The notes beneath the pieces were generated by a model that had not been told where the DNA came from, did no database searches, and was given only the letters and a program-made list of their open reading frames with translations. Position numbers and translations under genes: made by a program. A stretch of DNA of 64,000 nucleotides from positions 1 to 64,000 of the forward strand of contig NZ_JBEPKD010000014.1 of the NCBI RefSeq assembly GCF_040544555.1. The letters run 5' to 3'. The DNA comes from Halalkalibacter oceani. Its GTDB lineage: Bacteria > Bacillota > Bacilli > Bacillales > Bacillaceae_D. Shown piece by piece: positions 7,980-17,126 of the stretch; position 1 is the first letter of the stretch, and every line of letters begins with the position of its first letter.

Positions 7980-9191
7980 TTAACTCTTTACTTCTTCTTT
8001 GCCGCTGTTGATAATTCCTTTCTCTTCAAGCTCTTTAATTTGCTCCGGCGTGTAATTTAATGCTGCTAACACTTCAGCAGAGTGCTGGCCAAGAGTAGGG
8101 GCAGCTGATTTAATTTGTCCAGGCGTTTCAGAAAACTTCGATGCCGGACCAATTGTTTTCATCTTCCCAATTACCGGATGTTCCACCTCTTGAATCATAT
8201 CTCTTGCTAAATAATGTTCATCTTCAACCGCCTGGGCGAAGTTATTAATCGGGCCGGCCGGCACCTTCGCTTCTTCACATTTTTTCACCCAATAATCCGT
8301 TGTGTTGACGGCAAAAATTTCTTCAATCATTTCTTCAAGCTCTTCGACATTGTCATGCCGGTCTGTATTCGTTTTGAAGCGCGGGTCTTCGATCCATTCC
8401 GGCTTTTCAATGACAAGGCGGCAAAACGCTTCCCATGTCCGTTGATTCGCGCAACCAAGCATCAAATAGCCGTCTTGTGTTTTTAATGCCTGATACGGAG
8501 CTGATACACGGTGTCTCCAGCCTGTTGGTTCTGGAAGCGTTCCGTTGGCAAAGTAAGCCGCTGCTTCCCAGATAAACCATGGTAAGCCGGACTCAACAAG
8601 TGAAACATCAACATGCTGTCCTTTACCTGTTTGCAGCTTATGAACGTAAGCAGCGAGAATCGAATAAGCCGCTGTGATACCGGCACCGATATCATATACC
8701 GCGATACCGGATTTCAATGGGCGCTTTCCAGGTTCACCGGTCATGCTCATTAAACCTGTCATCCCCTGAGCAACTAAATCAAAGCCGCCTTTATGGGCAT
8801 ATGGACCACTTTGGCCATAGCCGGAAATCGAGCAATAAATGATGCCCGGATTGATTTCTTTAATCGTGTCATAATCAATTTTCAATGATTTCGTTACGCC
8901 GGGGCGGTAGTTTTCCACAATGACATCGGCTTCCTTCGCGAGCTTATAGAAGATTTCCTTTCCTTCCTGCTCTTTTAAGTTCAGACCGACGCTTTTCTTA
9001 TTGCGGTTAATTTGGAAAAAGCATGTTGATTCGCCGTTCACATATGGCCCCATCTGGCGCGAATCATCTCCACCGTTTAATTTTTCAATTTTCGTTACCT
9101 CTGCTCCTAAATCGCTGAGCACCATTGTACAATAAGGTCCTGCCATAATTTGCGATGCATCTAAAATTTTCATTCCTTTTAATGCTGACAT
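7980..9191 (-). CDS. Class III (CaiB/BaiF) CoA-transferase
   Basis: A 403-residue formyl-CoA-transferase-family enzyme that moves CoA between carboxylic acids. DASQIMAGPYCTMVLSDLGA at the N-terminus, ENYRPG (about 93-98) and GYGQSGPY (about 124-131) are family signatures. The likely nucleophilic aspartate is D167 in VYDIGAG. I chose the ATG at 9191 (GGAGGTGA 6 bases upstream) over the in-frame GTG at 9206. It sits in the TTT-transporter cluster between gntR and the gamma-CA-like gene. The acyl substrate is unknown; activation of the imported carboxylate is the natural inference. Confidence 0.88.
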   Translation of the reverse strand: MSALKGMKILDASQIMAGPYCTMVLSDLGAEVTKIEKLNGGDDSRQMGPYVNGESTCFFQINRNKKSVGLNLKEQEGKEIFYKLAKEADVIVENYRPGVTKSLKIDYDTIKEINPGIIYCSISGYGQSGPYAHKGGFDLVAQGMTGLMSMTGEPGKRPLKSGIAVYDIGAGITAAYSILAAYVHKLQTGKGQHVDVSLVESGLPWFIWEAAAYFANGTLPEPTGWRHRVSAPYQALKTQDGYLMLGCANQRTWEAFCRLVIEKPEWIEDPRFKTNTDRHDNVEELEEMIEEIFAVNTTDYWVKKCEEAKVPAGPINNFAQAVEDEHYLARDMIQEVEHPVIGKMKTIGPASKFSETPGQIKSAAPTLGQHSAEVLAALNYTPEQIKELEEKGIINSGKEEVKS

Positions 9192-9251
9192 TTCTGTCAC
9201 CTCCACTTTTTTTGGGAACGCTTACCTTCTTGCTATGTTTCTCTCTATCTA

Positions 9252-9923
9252 TTAGTTCGACTCTGCCAAATCTTCTTTTTTCGTGAAAATAATCCGGCCG
9301 CGATTCATATCATTATTCACATGAGTTTCAATCGCTTCGATTGCTTTATGAACATCCCGTTCTTCAACCGCTTCAAGGATCTTCGCATGCTCTTCGGTTA
9401 CTTCGCGATTGTAGGCTGTGTATTTCAGAGCATTCGCCCGATAAATGAGAAGCAGAGAACGAACATGTTCAAGCATTTGCACTAATCTTCTATTAGAACA
9501 TGTATGATAGAAGACTTCATGAAACTGGGTATTCAACGTTAAAATATCCAAATGGTTTTCATTTTTCAAAGCGTTACGTGCCTGAGCCAAAATTTCTTCC
9601 GCTTTCTCTAAGCTCTCAGCTGTTATTTCGTCGACCACCATACTCATCACTTGTTTCTCTAATAACAAACGGCAGAAGTAAAGCTCTTCATAATCGGTTA
9701 AATTAATCGAAACCACTCTCGTACCTAAATGATTTTGAATAAGAAGCCCCTCTTTTTGGAGCTGCCTTAATGCTTCGCGAAGCGGTGTTCTACTAACCTG
9801 ATATTCTTTAGCAAGCTTTGAAACAATTACCTTTGATCCTGGCTTCAATTCGCCTGTTAAAATCAGATGTTTAATTCTGTCATATGCCTGTTTATATAAA
9901 GGCTGCGCCAATTCAAACTGCAC
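9252..9923 (-). CDS. GntR family regulator, FadR/FCD type
   Basis: A 223-residue regulator: N-terminal winged helix (about 5-75, with SRTPLREALRQLQKEGL) and an all-helical FCD ligand domain (about 85-215). FCD proteins usually bind carboxylates through a metal site of Asp/His residues, fitting the carboxylate cluster. The start is GTG at 9923 behind AAGGAGG. A sigma-A-like promoter and the palindrome CTGGATCCAG lie just upstream, suggesting autoregulation. The same palindrome is upstream of the PdxA-like gene, so it probably controls the whole cluster. Confidence 0.87.
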   Translation of the reverse strand: MQFELAQPLYKQAYDRIKHLILTGELKPGSKVIVSKLAKEYQVSRTPLREALRQLQKEGLLIQNHLGTRVVSINLTDYEELYFCRLLLEKQVMSMVVDEITAESLEKAEEILAQARNALKNENHLDILTLNTQFHEVFYHTCSNRRLVQMLEHVRSLLLIYRANALKYTAYNREVTEEHAKILEAVEERDVHKAIEAIETHVNNDMNRGRIIFTKKEDLAESN

Positions 9924-9954
9924 TTGTCATCCTCCTTCCCCAAACCACTGAACA

Positions 9955-9964
9955 CTGGATCCAG
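9955..9964. promoter_or_regulatory. Candidate GntR operator at gntR
   Basis: Perfect 10-bp palindrome CTGGATCCAG located just downstream of the predicted gntR transcription start. The identical 10-mer occurs at 15309-15318 upstream of the first gene of the cluster. Binding by the GntR protein is inferred. Confidence 0.55.
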
Positions 9965-9974
9965 CTTGGTTTCT

Positions 9975-10003
9975 ATGATAAAAAATACTCTGATAACAGT
10001 CAA
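9975..10003 (-). promoter_or_regulatory. gntR promoter
   Basis: On the minus strand, -35 TTGACT (9998-10003) and -10 TATCAT (9975-9980) are separated by 17 bp. The promoter lies inside a 12-bp stem hairpin (9971-9982/10006-10017) that overlaps the stop codon of the AEC gene, so end of transcript and new start are superimposed. Confidence 0.6.
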
Positions 10004-10009
10004 ACTTTA

Positions 10010-10903
10010 TCATAGAATCGAGATTAACACTGTAATCGTTATAATACTTACTAAAGTCGTAATAAATGTCGTACCGGAAACTAACTTCGCCTCTGCATTA
10101 AATTGAACAGCAAAGATTGTAGCTGCTGAGGCTGTCGGCATCGCCGCCGTTAAAATCAACACCTTCTGTAAAAGCGGATCCAGCGTAAACAATTGGGTCA
10201 ACCCGAAGGCGAATAGCGGTGCGACGACAAGCTTCATAACCGTAGCAAATGAAATGTATTCCCATTGAAGGCTCTTCACTTTTATTTGTGCAAGCTGCAT
10301 CCCCAAAATAACCATCACACATGGTATTGAGGCGTCAGCGACAAATGATACCATCGAAAAAATATTCTCCGGCAATTGCAAGCGAAACAACTTGACCAAT
10401 GCCGCAGCGAGCACAGCATAAATCGCTGGTATCGTAAAGACGGCCTTCACCGCTAATTTCATATTCATGTTTCCGCGGGCGGCATAATAAAGGCCAACGG
10501 AATTTAAAAGAATTGAAGATAAAATATAAAAGGAAATGGCATAATCAAATGCAGTGGTTCCATACGCAAACAAAATGATCGGCGAGCCATAATTTCCGGC
10601 GTTCATAAAAGCGGTCGATAAAATCAATCCACTTTCCACCGATGACGGCAGTTTGCGTATTTTCGCATACAATTTCACCGTTACGATTGTTAATGTTAAC
10701 AGCAGCAGGCTAAAGGCGATCAAATAAACGTATTGGACGGTCACTTCCGTCGTGTATAAAGTCCGAAAAACGAGACATGGCATGAATATATACACAACGA
10801 GAGTTGAAATAGCCTTCGTATCGATTTTTTTCGCCTTTTGCAAAACAAAGCCGACCGCAAACACTAACAACACTGGAACAATGACTTCAAAAAATATGCC
10901 CAC
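10010..10903 (-). CDS. AEC family permease
   Basis: A 297-residue membrane protein of the auxin efflux carrier family (two bundles of about five helices). Typical family words are FMPCLVFRTLY in the first bundle and MPTASAATIFA in the second. Bacterial AEC members include malonate and malate carriers. It starts with GTG at 10903 after a weak ribosome site. It lies between tctA and gntR on the same strand, so the cluster carries two unrelated transport systems, perhaps for related carboxylates. Direction of transport is not known. Confidence 0.83.
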   Translation of the reverse strand: MGIFFEVIVPVLLVFAVGFVLQKAKKIDTKAISTLVVYIFMPCLVFRTLYTTEVTVQYVYLIAFSLLLLTLTIVTVKLYAKIRKLPSSVESGLILSTAFMNAGNYGSPIILFAYGTTAFDYAISFYILSSILLNSVGLYYAARGNMNMKLAVKAVFTIPAIYAVLAAALVKLFRLQLPENIFSMVSFVADASIPCVMVILGMQLAQIKVKSLQWEYISFATVMKLVVAPLFAFGLTQLFTLDPLLQKVLILTAAMPTASAATIFAVQFNAEAKLVSGTTFITTLVSIITITVLISIL

Positions 10904-10948
10904 CCGTTACCACTTTCTTTCTACAGTCATTCCTATCGCAAATCAGCT

Positions 10949-12448
10949 TTATTGCCCATCTGCTGCTGGTTTTGATTTTGTGAATAACTTCTTTATCGCT
11001 GGAGCAAATAGTGCCAGCACGGCCAACGCCAATAATGTTGCACTGATCGGTCTTGTGAAAAAGACTGAATAGTCGCCGCCCGACATCGTTAACGAACGAC
11101 GGAATTCCGCTTCCCCGATCGGTCCAAGCACAACACCTAAGATGACTGTCGCCAATGGAAATTTTAATTTTTCAAGGAAGAATCCAATAATCCCAAACAC
11201 AAACATAACCCAAATATCAAAAATAGAGTTTCTAACCGCGAATGTACCGATAATACAGAGCATCAGGATTAATGGCCCTAATACCGTGTAAGGTACTTTC
11301 ATTACGTAAGAGAACATTTTGATAAACGGCTTGGCAAACAACAGGATTGAAAGGTTTACAATTAATAGCCCGATAAAGATCGTATAGACAAGCTCTGCCG
11401 ATGACGTCAGAAGCATCGGTCCAGGCTGAAGCCCATGAAGAACAAATGCACCGAGGATAACCGCTGTCGTTGCACTTCCCGGAATCCCAAGAGCGAGCAA
11501 CGGAACCATCGCTCCCATCGCCGCCGCGTTATTCGCGGATTCAGGTGCGGCAATTCCTTCCGGCACCCCTGTTCCGAACTCTTTCTTCGGACGCTTTGAC
11601 CAACGAACCGCTTCACTATAGCTGAGCATCGATGCAGTCGTCGCTCCCACTCCCGGCAGAATCCCGACAAGAATACCTAAAATAGACGATCTGGCAAGAG
11701 TACTGCTAATTTGCTTAAAAATGGCCATTTCGAAGATTTTTGTTTTCACCTTTTGGAACTTTTGCTTAATCGTATGATCTTCCGCACTTTTCCGCAGCAC
11801 TTCAGAAATCGCAAATAATCCAATTAGAATCGGGATTAGCTCCACTCCGGACATAAGATTGCTTGAGTCAAACGTAAAGCGGGCTGTTCCGGTCATGGAA
11901 TCCATACCGATTGTGGCAATAAACAATCCAAACAATACACCAATTAATCCTCTCGTTAAATCACCGCCACTTAATGAAGCGACGACAGTCAGCCCAAGTA
12001 CCGCTAAAGCAAAGAACTCAGGTGACGAGAAGTTCAAGGCAAATGTCGCTAACGGCGGCGTCAGGAAAATCAAGGCAATACAGCCGGCGACCCCACCAAT
12101 GACCGAGCTTAAAATCCCGATACCGAGCGCCTGACCGGCCTTTCCTTTCTTCGTCATTGGATAACCGTCAAACACCGTCACGATCGCTTCAGGAGTTCCC
12201 GGCGTTCTAAATAAAATCGCGCTGATCAGCCCCGAGAAAACAGCTGACGCATAAATCCCCGTTAACAGCAGGAAAGCTGGCTCTGTTCCCATGCCATATG
12301 TGACAGGCAACAAAATGATAATTAGCATCGTTCCGCTAATCCCCGGCATCGCTCCACCAAGGAAACCAACAAATACAGCGACCAGCAAAACGAACAGGTT
12401 CATTGGATCAAGAACACTGACCACACCAGTCAATAATCCCTCTAGCAT
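10949..12448 (-). CDS. tctA: Tripartite tricarboxylate transporter, large permease TctA
   Basis: A 499-residue polytopic protein, about 12 membrane segments, with TctA-family words GFLGGAMPGISGTM near the N-terminus and GILPGVGATTASMLSY (about 260-275). It is the channel-forming large subunit of a Na+- or H+-coupled carboxylate transporter. GGAGGGAGATTC precedes the ATG. It is encoded 26 bp after tctB, with tctC further upstream. The classical substrate is citrate, but the family is broad and the binding protein decides specificity. Confidence 0.93.
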   Translation of the reverse strand: MLEGLLTGVVSVLDPMNLFVLLVAVFVGFLGGAMPGISGTMLIIILLPVTYGMGTEPAFLLLTGIYASAVFSGLISAILFRTPGTPEAIVTVFDGYPMTKKGKAGQALGIGILSSVIGGVAGCIALIFLTPPLATFALNFSSPEFFALAVLGLTVVASLSGGDLTRGLIGVLFGLFIATIGMDSMTGTARFTFDSSNLMSGVELIPILIGLFAISEVLRKSAEDHTIKQKFQKVKTKIFEMAIFKQISSTLARSSILGILVGILPGVGATTASMLSYSEAVRWSKRPKKEFGTGVPEGIAAPESANNAAAMGAMVPLLALGIPGSATTAVILGAFVLHGLQPGPMLLTSSAELVYTIFIGLLIVNLSILLFAKPFIKMFSYVMKVPYTVLGPLILMLCIIGTFAVRNSIFDIWVMFVFGIIGFFLEKLKFPLATVILGVVLGPIGEAEFRRSLTMSGGDYSVFFTRPISATLLALAVLALFAPAIKKLFTKSKPAADGQ

Positions 12449-12474
12449 GAATCTCCCTCCTTATCGCTCATATC

Positions 12475-12987
12475 TTAATAAAGAAAATAGCTTAACTCTC
12501 TGAATATACCAACGCCTCGTGGTAATGGGATGTTCAGCGTGTTTGCAAACAAATAGATGAAACAAGCCGTCCCAAGTACCCCGGTCAAGGCCATCGAGTA
12601 CCACTTTCTCATTCCGATAATAAGCGCAATTCCAATTAGCATAAATGGAGTTGTCGGTACAAATCCGATAAAGCTCAAGGATAGAATATAAAGAAACAGC
12701 GCTACTATAATAATGAGATAACGTGATTTATGCACTTCTTCCACTTCAAATTCTTCTTCTACCTTCTCAGCTTCACTTATGTTTTCTGCAACGACTGAAG
12801 GGCGTTTCATCTGACGCAGTGATTTAATAAGGAGGACAATCCCCATAATCGCTAAGGAAATGAGAACGATTCTTGGCCAAAATTCCGGTCCGATAGATGT
12901 TGAGGAAGAGGCAGGAATTTGCAATGTATAAATGAAAAAGAAAACAGAAAAGATAATCGTTGCAATCGACAACACTAAATTGCCCAT
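12475..12987 (-). CDS. tctB: Tripartite tricarboxylate transporter, small permease TctB
   Basis: A 170-residue small membrane subunit with four hydrophobic segments and a charged Glu-rich loop (about 65-85) between the first and second pair. The N-terminal part, with GPEFWPRIVL, is typical of TctB. Two in-frame ATGs are possible, 12996 and 12987; GGAGG ends one base before the first, so I prefer the second. It lies between tctC and tctA and pairs with TctA in the membrane. Confidence 0.87.
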   Translation of the reverse strand: MGNLVLSIATIIFSVFFFIYTLQIPASSSTSIGPEFWPRIVLISLAIMGIVLLIKSLRQMKRPSVVAENISEAEKVEEEFEVEEVHKSRYLIIIVALFLYILSLSFIGFVPTTPFMLIGIALIIGMRKWYSMALTGVLGTACFIYLFANTLNIPLPRGVGIFRELSYFLY

Positions 12988-13021
12988 AAGGTTCATACCT
13001 CCTCAAAAAGATCAAGAGGAT

Positions 13022-13045
13022 GTCCTGAAAGGATAGTTTCAGGAC
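13022..13045 (-). terminator. Intercistronic hairpin between tctC and tctB
   Basis: GTCCTGAAA pairs with TTTCAGGAC (13022-13030/13037-13045) with extra pairing outside, followed on the minus strand by a T-rich stretch. A partial terminator or mRNA-stabilising hairpin here would give more binding protein than permease, as is common for such transporters. Confidence 0.5.
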
Positions 13046-13088
13046 AACCCTCAAAGTAATGATCGAAATGCTAGGTTACTTCTAAGAA

Positions 13089-14117
13089 CTATTCGACTTC
13101 TACGCCTTCTAGGATTTCTGTAAAGACTTCAATGTCATTTCTTAATTTCTCTGTGTAATCCGCTGAGCCTAACCAGCCTTCACGGAGGTGTAGATAAGAA
13201 TTCTCTTCATATTGCTGATATTCTTCTGAATCGTAAACCTCTTTTGCAACCTGCTCCAATTTATCGATAATTTCTTGTGGAACTTCGTTGCGAATAAGGA
13301 AACCGCGCTCAACCCCATTTGTAATATCCCATCCGTTTTCAACACTTGTTGGTATTTCAGGGAAATCTTCAATTCTTTCTTCCGCGAAGAAGATAAGCGG
13401 CTGAATTTCTCCACCTTCAACAGAAGAGATCGTCGGTCCAATTTCCTCTAACATTGCTTCAATATGTCCACCAAGTACAGCTGCGTGCATTTGACCTGCT
13501 CCCTCGAAAGGAACAAACTCTAAATCAAGACCCGTTTCACGCTCTAACAATGTGAAGACAACCTGGTCCATTGTCCCTACACCAGTACCGCCAATGCGAA
13601 TTGTTCCCGGATTGGCTTCTGCCTGGGCAACAAAGTCTTCAATGCTTTCAAATGTTCCTGCTTTTGCTTGTAATGCATACGTGTCACTTTGGAAGCGAGC
13701 AAGCGCATTATAGACATTCAATTCGTTATTTGTATTAATTCCTGTTGCAACCTGGATTGGAAGAGCAGAAGTTGCCACGATTGTGTAACCGTCAGCCGGA
13801 GCCTTTGCTCCCATTTCTTTCGCAATCGCACCACTTGCCCCTTCCTGGTTAATAACATTAATATTAACACCAAGAATTTCTTCCATTTGCTTCGCTACCT
13901 GACGGGCAAAGTTGTCTGTTCCGCCACCGGCACCGTGCCCTACGAGAATTTCAATGTCTCTTTCCGGATAACCGTCAGCAGCTCCTTCAGCAGCTGCGCC
14001 GTCGTCTCCCCCATCTGCCGATTCTCCTCCACCATCTGTTTCAGAGCTTCCACAAGCTGCAAGACCAACGCTAAGCAATAATGCAAATAATACATACAGT
14101 AAGTTTTTCTTCATCAT
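13089..14117 (-). CDS. tctC: Tripartite tricarboxylate transporter substrate-binding lipoprotein TctC
   Basis: A 342-residue extracytoplasmic receptor of the TctC/Bug family. The N-terminus is a lipoprotein signal with lipobox LAAC (Cys at about 22), followed by an acidic Gly/Glu/Asp spacer, then the mature domain beginning YPERDIEILVGHGAGGGTDN, the Bug ligand-binding signature. It captures a carboxylate outside the cell and hands it to TctAB. AGGTGG precedes the tandem ATGs. First transporter gene of the cluster, 67 bp after the PdxA-like gene. Confidence 0.92.
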   Translation of the reverse strand: MMKKNLLYVLFALLLSVGLAACGSSETDGGGESADGGDDGAAAEGAADGYPERDIEILVGHGAGGGTDNFARQVAKQMEEILGVNINVINQEGASGAIAKEMGAKAPADGYTIVATSALPIQVATGINTNNELNVYNALARFQSDTYALQAKAGTFESIEDFVAQAEANPGTIRIGGTGVGTMDQVVFTLLERETGLDLEFVPFEGAGQMHAAVLGGHIEAMLEEIGPTISSVEGGEIQPLIFFAEERIEDFPEIPTSVENGWDITNGVERGFLIRNEVPQEIIDKLEQVAKEVYDSEEYQQYEENSYLHLREGWLGSADYTEKLRNDIEVFTEILEGVEVE

Positions 14118-14184
14118 TTTCCCCCACCTTTTTAGTAAAATTCAAATAATTGATAACGGATACATTTTTGATCATTCAATCTGT

Positions 14185-15207
14185 TTATTTCGCCAATTCG
14201 CTTCTTTGCTTTCTTCCTGTGACTAAGCGCACTGCCAGCTTCATCGCCGCCTCCATCGCACCTGAATCCGCTTTCCCTTTCCCTGCAATATCAAAGGCAG
14301 TTCCGTGGGCAGGAGTCGTTAACACAACAGGTAAGCCTCCGCTAACTGTTACCCCTCTGTAAAAACCGAGCAGCTTCATCCCTGTCTGCGCCTGATCATG
14401 ATACATACCGACGAGACAGTTGAACGGTTCCTTATCTCTCCGTAAAAAGAGCGTATCTGCCGGGAACGGTCCACTTACATTGATCCCGTCTGCCTGTGCC
14501 GCTTTCACAGCCGGAATAATTTCGTCAATTTCTTCTCGGCCGATCATACCACCTTCACCAGCATGCGGGTTCAATGCCGACACAACGATTTTTGGATTTT
14601 CCACTCCGGCTGTCGTCATGTTTTCATGAGCAAAATTGATTACTTCTTGGACGCGCTGCTTCGTAACAAGCGAGCTGACTTTACTAATAGGAACATGTGA
14701 CGTTACACGTGTCACCCAAAGGTCGTCCATGACGTTGATTTCGCCAAACCCTTTCTCGCAATCCAGCAAAGAGGCAAAATAATGAATCTCATCTTCAAAA
14801 TGATGTCCGCCACGATGAAGTGCTTCTTTGTTTAACGGTGCGTACACAATTCCGTCTAAATCGCCTGCTTTAGCGAGATCCATTGCATATTTTAATGTTT
14901 CTCCTGTAACGCGACCTGAATCGATCGAAAGCTTTCCTAACTCATACGTCTCAGGATTTAAGTTTCCGAGGTCAATAAACCAAACGCGATCTTCCTCCGG
15001 CTTTACGTCAGCCATCGATTTAATTTTTGTATATTCGACCGATAGCCCAGTGACTGCCTCTCCCTGGCGATAAACTCTCTCATCACCAATTAGTACCCAT
15101 GTCGCGTGATTTTTGATTTCAGCTTTCTGAAGTGCTTTAATAACAAGCTCAGAACCAATACCGGTTGCTTCTCCAAAAAGCAAGCCCATTGTTAACTTTT
15201 CTCCCAT
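14185..15207 (-). CDS. PdxA-family NAD-dependent dehydrogenase (PdxA2-like)
   Basis: A 340-residue oxidative decarboxylase of the PdxA family. Metal-ligand regions are recognisable in ALNPHAGEGG and TPAHGTAFDIAGKGKAD, and YHDQAQTGMKLLGF matches the family core. The usual N-terminal GDPAGIGPE is GEATGIGSE here, typical of catabolic PdxA2-like paralogues that oxidise 4-phospho-D-threonate or D-erythronate. No partner kinase of those pathways is seen nearby. It is the first gene of the carboxylate cluster; AGGGGGG precedes the ATG. The exact substrate is open. Confidence 0.8.
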   Translation of the reverse strand: MGEKLTMGLLFGEATGIGSELVIKALQKAEIKNHATWVLIGDERVYRQGEAVTGLSVEYTKIKSMADVKPEEDRVWFIDLGNLNPETYELGKLSIDSGRVTGETLKYAMDLAKAGDLDGIVYAPLNKEALHRGGHHFEDEIHYFASLLDCEKGFGEINVMDDLWVTRVTSHVPISKVSSLVTKQRVQEVINFAHENMTTAGVENPKIVVSALNPHAGEGGMIGREEIDEIIPAVKAAQADGINVSGPFPADTLFLRRDKEPFNCLVGMYHDQAQTGMKLLGFYRGVTVSGGLPVVLTTPAHGTAFDIAGKGKADSGAMEAAMKLAVRLVTGRKQRSELAK

Positions 15208-15238
15208 TTACGCCCCCCCTAACGTGATTTCAAATGAA

Positions 15239-15318
15239 TAACTGAAACAGTTACAACTGCGCTATGTGAGAACCCTTTCATAATTCATTGTTGCTTTTAA
15301 AGGGTATCCTGGATCCAG
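15239..15318 (-). promoter_or_regulatory. Control region of the carboxylate cluster
   Basis: Three elements lie upstream of the PdxA-like gene: the 15-bp dyad TAACTGAAACAGTTA (15239-15253); TGAGAACCCTTTCA (15267-15280), which matches the CcpA cre consensus at 12 of 14 positions; and CTGGATCCAG (15309-15318), identical to the palindrome at gntR. I could not place -35/-10 boxes convincingly. GntR control with catabolite repression is inferred. Confidence 0.5.
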
Positions 15319-15672
15319 CACCCAGCTAAAAAAAAGAGGTACATAAACCCGATATTCTGCATTTCGACAAATTTCTCAGCGAGTGCAAAAAAATTCACAA
15401 ATTTGTAACTGACAAGTTAATAGTAAATTAAACCGTTTACATTCGTCAACATATTTTTAAAATTTTTTTAAAAAGCAGTAAACTCCGGCAGCCAACTGAT
15501 TTTTTGAAATATTTTAATATTGGCAGCTGAAATAACCCACTTTCTTCCTATTTAGTAAACTCATTTTTCAGATTGGAATTCTCCTTATCATTTAACCGCC
15601 ATATCAGTCAGCGTTTTATAAGAATCATTTCATTCCTGACTCGCTCAATCGATTTTATTCGTCTACTAAAAA
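15319..15672. other. Non-coding AT-rich intergenic stretch
   Basis: About 350 bp between the control region of the carboxylate cluster and the hmp terminator. It is AT-rich, and I find no convincing reading frame with a ribosome site. Part presumably holds the promoter of the minus-strand cluster. Confidence 0.6.
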
Positions 15673-15714
15673 AAGGCTGGAAGAGAGGAAAAAAATCCCT
15701 TCAAATCCAGCCTT
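15673..15714 (-). terminator. hmp terminator
   Basis: AAGGCTGGA/TCCAGCCTT (15673-15681/15706-15714) with an inner AGAGG/CCCTT pairing, followed on the minus strand by CCTTTTTTTAG. Ends the hmp transcript. Confidence 0.85.
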
Positions 15715-15725
15715 CTATTATTCTA

Positions 15726-16922
15726 TTATAATTTCATCGCCGGTCCAAAAAATTCATAATGCTTTTGTTCCTCAGCGATCCCCCAGTTCGTCATTATCTG
15801 ATCGACGGCTTTCATAAAGCCAACCGGTCCGCAAAAGTAATAATCAGCGTCCTTATTTCTAATAATGGTTTGGAGCCACTCTTCATTAAGATAGCCGCTC
15901 TTATCATATTGTTGATCTTCTGCCGCAGGCCGTTCATAACAATAAAAAGCCCGAACATGCTCATGCCCGGCGGCCAGCTGATCAACTTCAGCACGCAACG
16001 CATGGTGCTTGCTGTCAATCGCCGCATGGATAAAGGTCACGTCTCTCCCCTTCTGCTCCCGCACCGCTGTTTTCAGCATGCTGACAAGCGGTGTTAAACC
16101 GACTCCTCCGCTGATCAATACTAACGGACGTGCGCTCTTTGACAGGATAAACTCCCCGGCTGGAGCACTAACTAACAGGCGATCACCTTCATTGAGATGC
16201 TGATGGAGATAGGTCGAAACTTTCCCCGCCGGTTCTTGCTGATCCTCGCGCTTCACGCTGATCCGGTAATAATCCTGTCCCGGAGCATCCGACAAACTGT
16301 ACTGGCGAATATGCGTATATTGTTCCCCTGGAATTTCAAGCTTTACACTAATATATTGCCCTGCCAAAAACGGTGGAAGCACCTTGCCGTCAGCCGGTTT
16401 CAAATAGAAGGAAGCAATGACCTCACTTTCCTTCACTTTTCGATCAATAACAAATGATTTGAAGTCAGGCCAGCCACCTTGTTGTGCCTCTGCCTGCTCA
16501 TACATGTCCGCCTCAACCGAAATAAAAATATCGGCGATGACCCCATAAGCGTCAGCCCACGCCTGAATAATTTCCTCCGTCGCCGCTTCCTGCAAAACGT
16601 CCTTCATCGCTTGAAGCAAGTGCTCGCCAACGATCGGATAATGCTCTGCTTTCACCCCAAGGCTTCTATGCTTATGGGCAATCTGCTGAACGACAGGTAA
16701 AATTGTTTCAAGCTGATCAATATGTAATGCCGCGGCATAGACGGCATTCGCCAAAGCGGCTTGCTGTCTGCCTTTCTTTTGATTCGCATGATTGAAAATA
16801 TTCAATAGCTCCGGATGATTGGTAAACATCGTCTGATAAAAATGTGTTGTGATTTTCTCCCCATGCTCCTGTAACACTGGTACTGTTGATTTAATAACCT
16901 CAATTGTTTTCTGATCTAACAT
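15726..16922 (-). CDS. hmp: Flavohemoglobin, nitric oxide dioxygenase
   Basis: A 398-residue flavohaemoprotein that oxidises NO to nitrate with O2 and NADH. The globin domain (1-140) has the proximal histidine in QIAHKHRSLG (about 85). The FAD domain (about 150-260) carries RQYSLSDAP. The NAD domain (about 265-398) carries LISGGVGLTPLVSML and FCGPVGFM. GGGGGAG precedes the ATG. It is divergent from nsrR, the NO-sensing repressor, and a candidate NsrR site lies between them. Identification is secure. Confidence 0.96.
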   Translation of the reverse strand: MLDQKTIEVIKSTVPVLQEHGEKITTHFYQTMFTNHPELLNIFNHANQKKGRQQAALANAVYAAALHIDQLETILPVVQQIAHKHRSLGVKAEHYPIVGEHLLQAMKDVLQEAATEEIIQAWADAYGVIADIFISVEADMYEQAEAQQGGWPDFKSFVIDRKVKESEVIASFYLKPADGKVLPPFLAGQYISVKLEIPGEQYTHIRQYSLSDAPGQDYYRISVKREDQQEPAGKVSTYLHQHLNEGDRLLVSAPAGEFILSKSARPLVLISGGVGLTPLVSMLKTAVREQKGRDVTFIHAAIDSKHHALRAEVDQLAAGHEHVRAFYCYERPAAEDQQYDKSGYLNEEWLQTIIRNKDADYYFCGPVGFMKAVDQIMTNWGIAEEQKHYEFFGPAMKL

Positions 16923-16989
16923 TTTAACTCCCCCTACCCCATTAGTTTATGAAGCTAGTTTCATTCTTTCACTAATGGAGGCTAAAAGC

Positions 16990-17005
16990 AATATTTTAAA
17001 TACTT
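16990..17005. promoter_or_regulatory. Candidate NsrR operator between hmp and nsrR
   Basis: AATATTTTAAATACTT is a partly palindromic AT-rich site resembling the B. subtilis NsrR site (consensus-like ATxTATxTTAAATATAT on one strand). It lies about 70 bp upstream of hmp, in the divergent promoter region. Confidence 0.5.
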
Positions 17006-17126
17006 CTTTAATAATTTGGACACAAATCTTACGCATTACATGCCATTTCTCTTTTTTGATGATACCATTACTAGTGAGAGAACTTATTAGACAGAAGTTG
17101 TCCACTCCTTAGAAAGGAAAGATACT

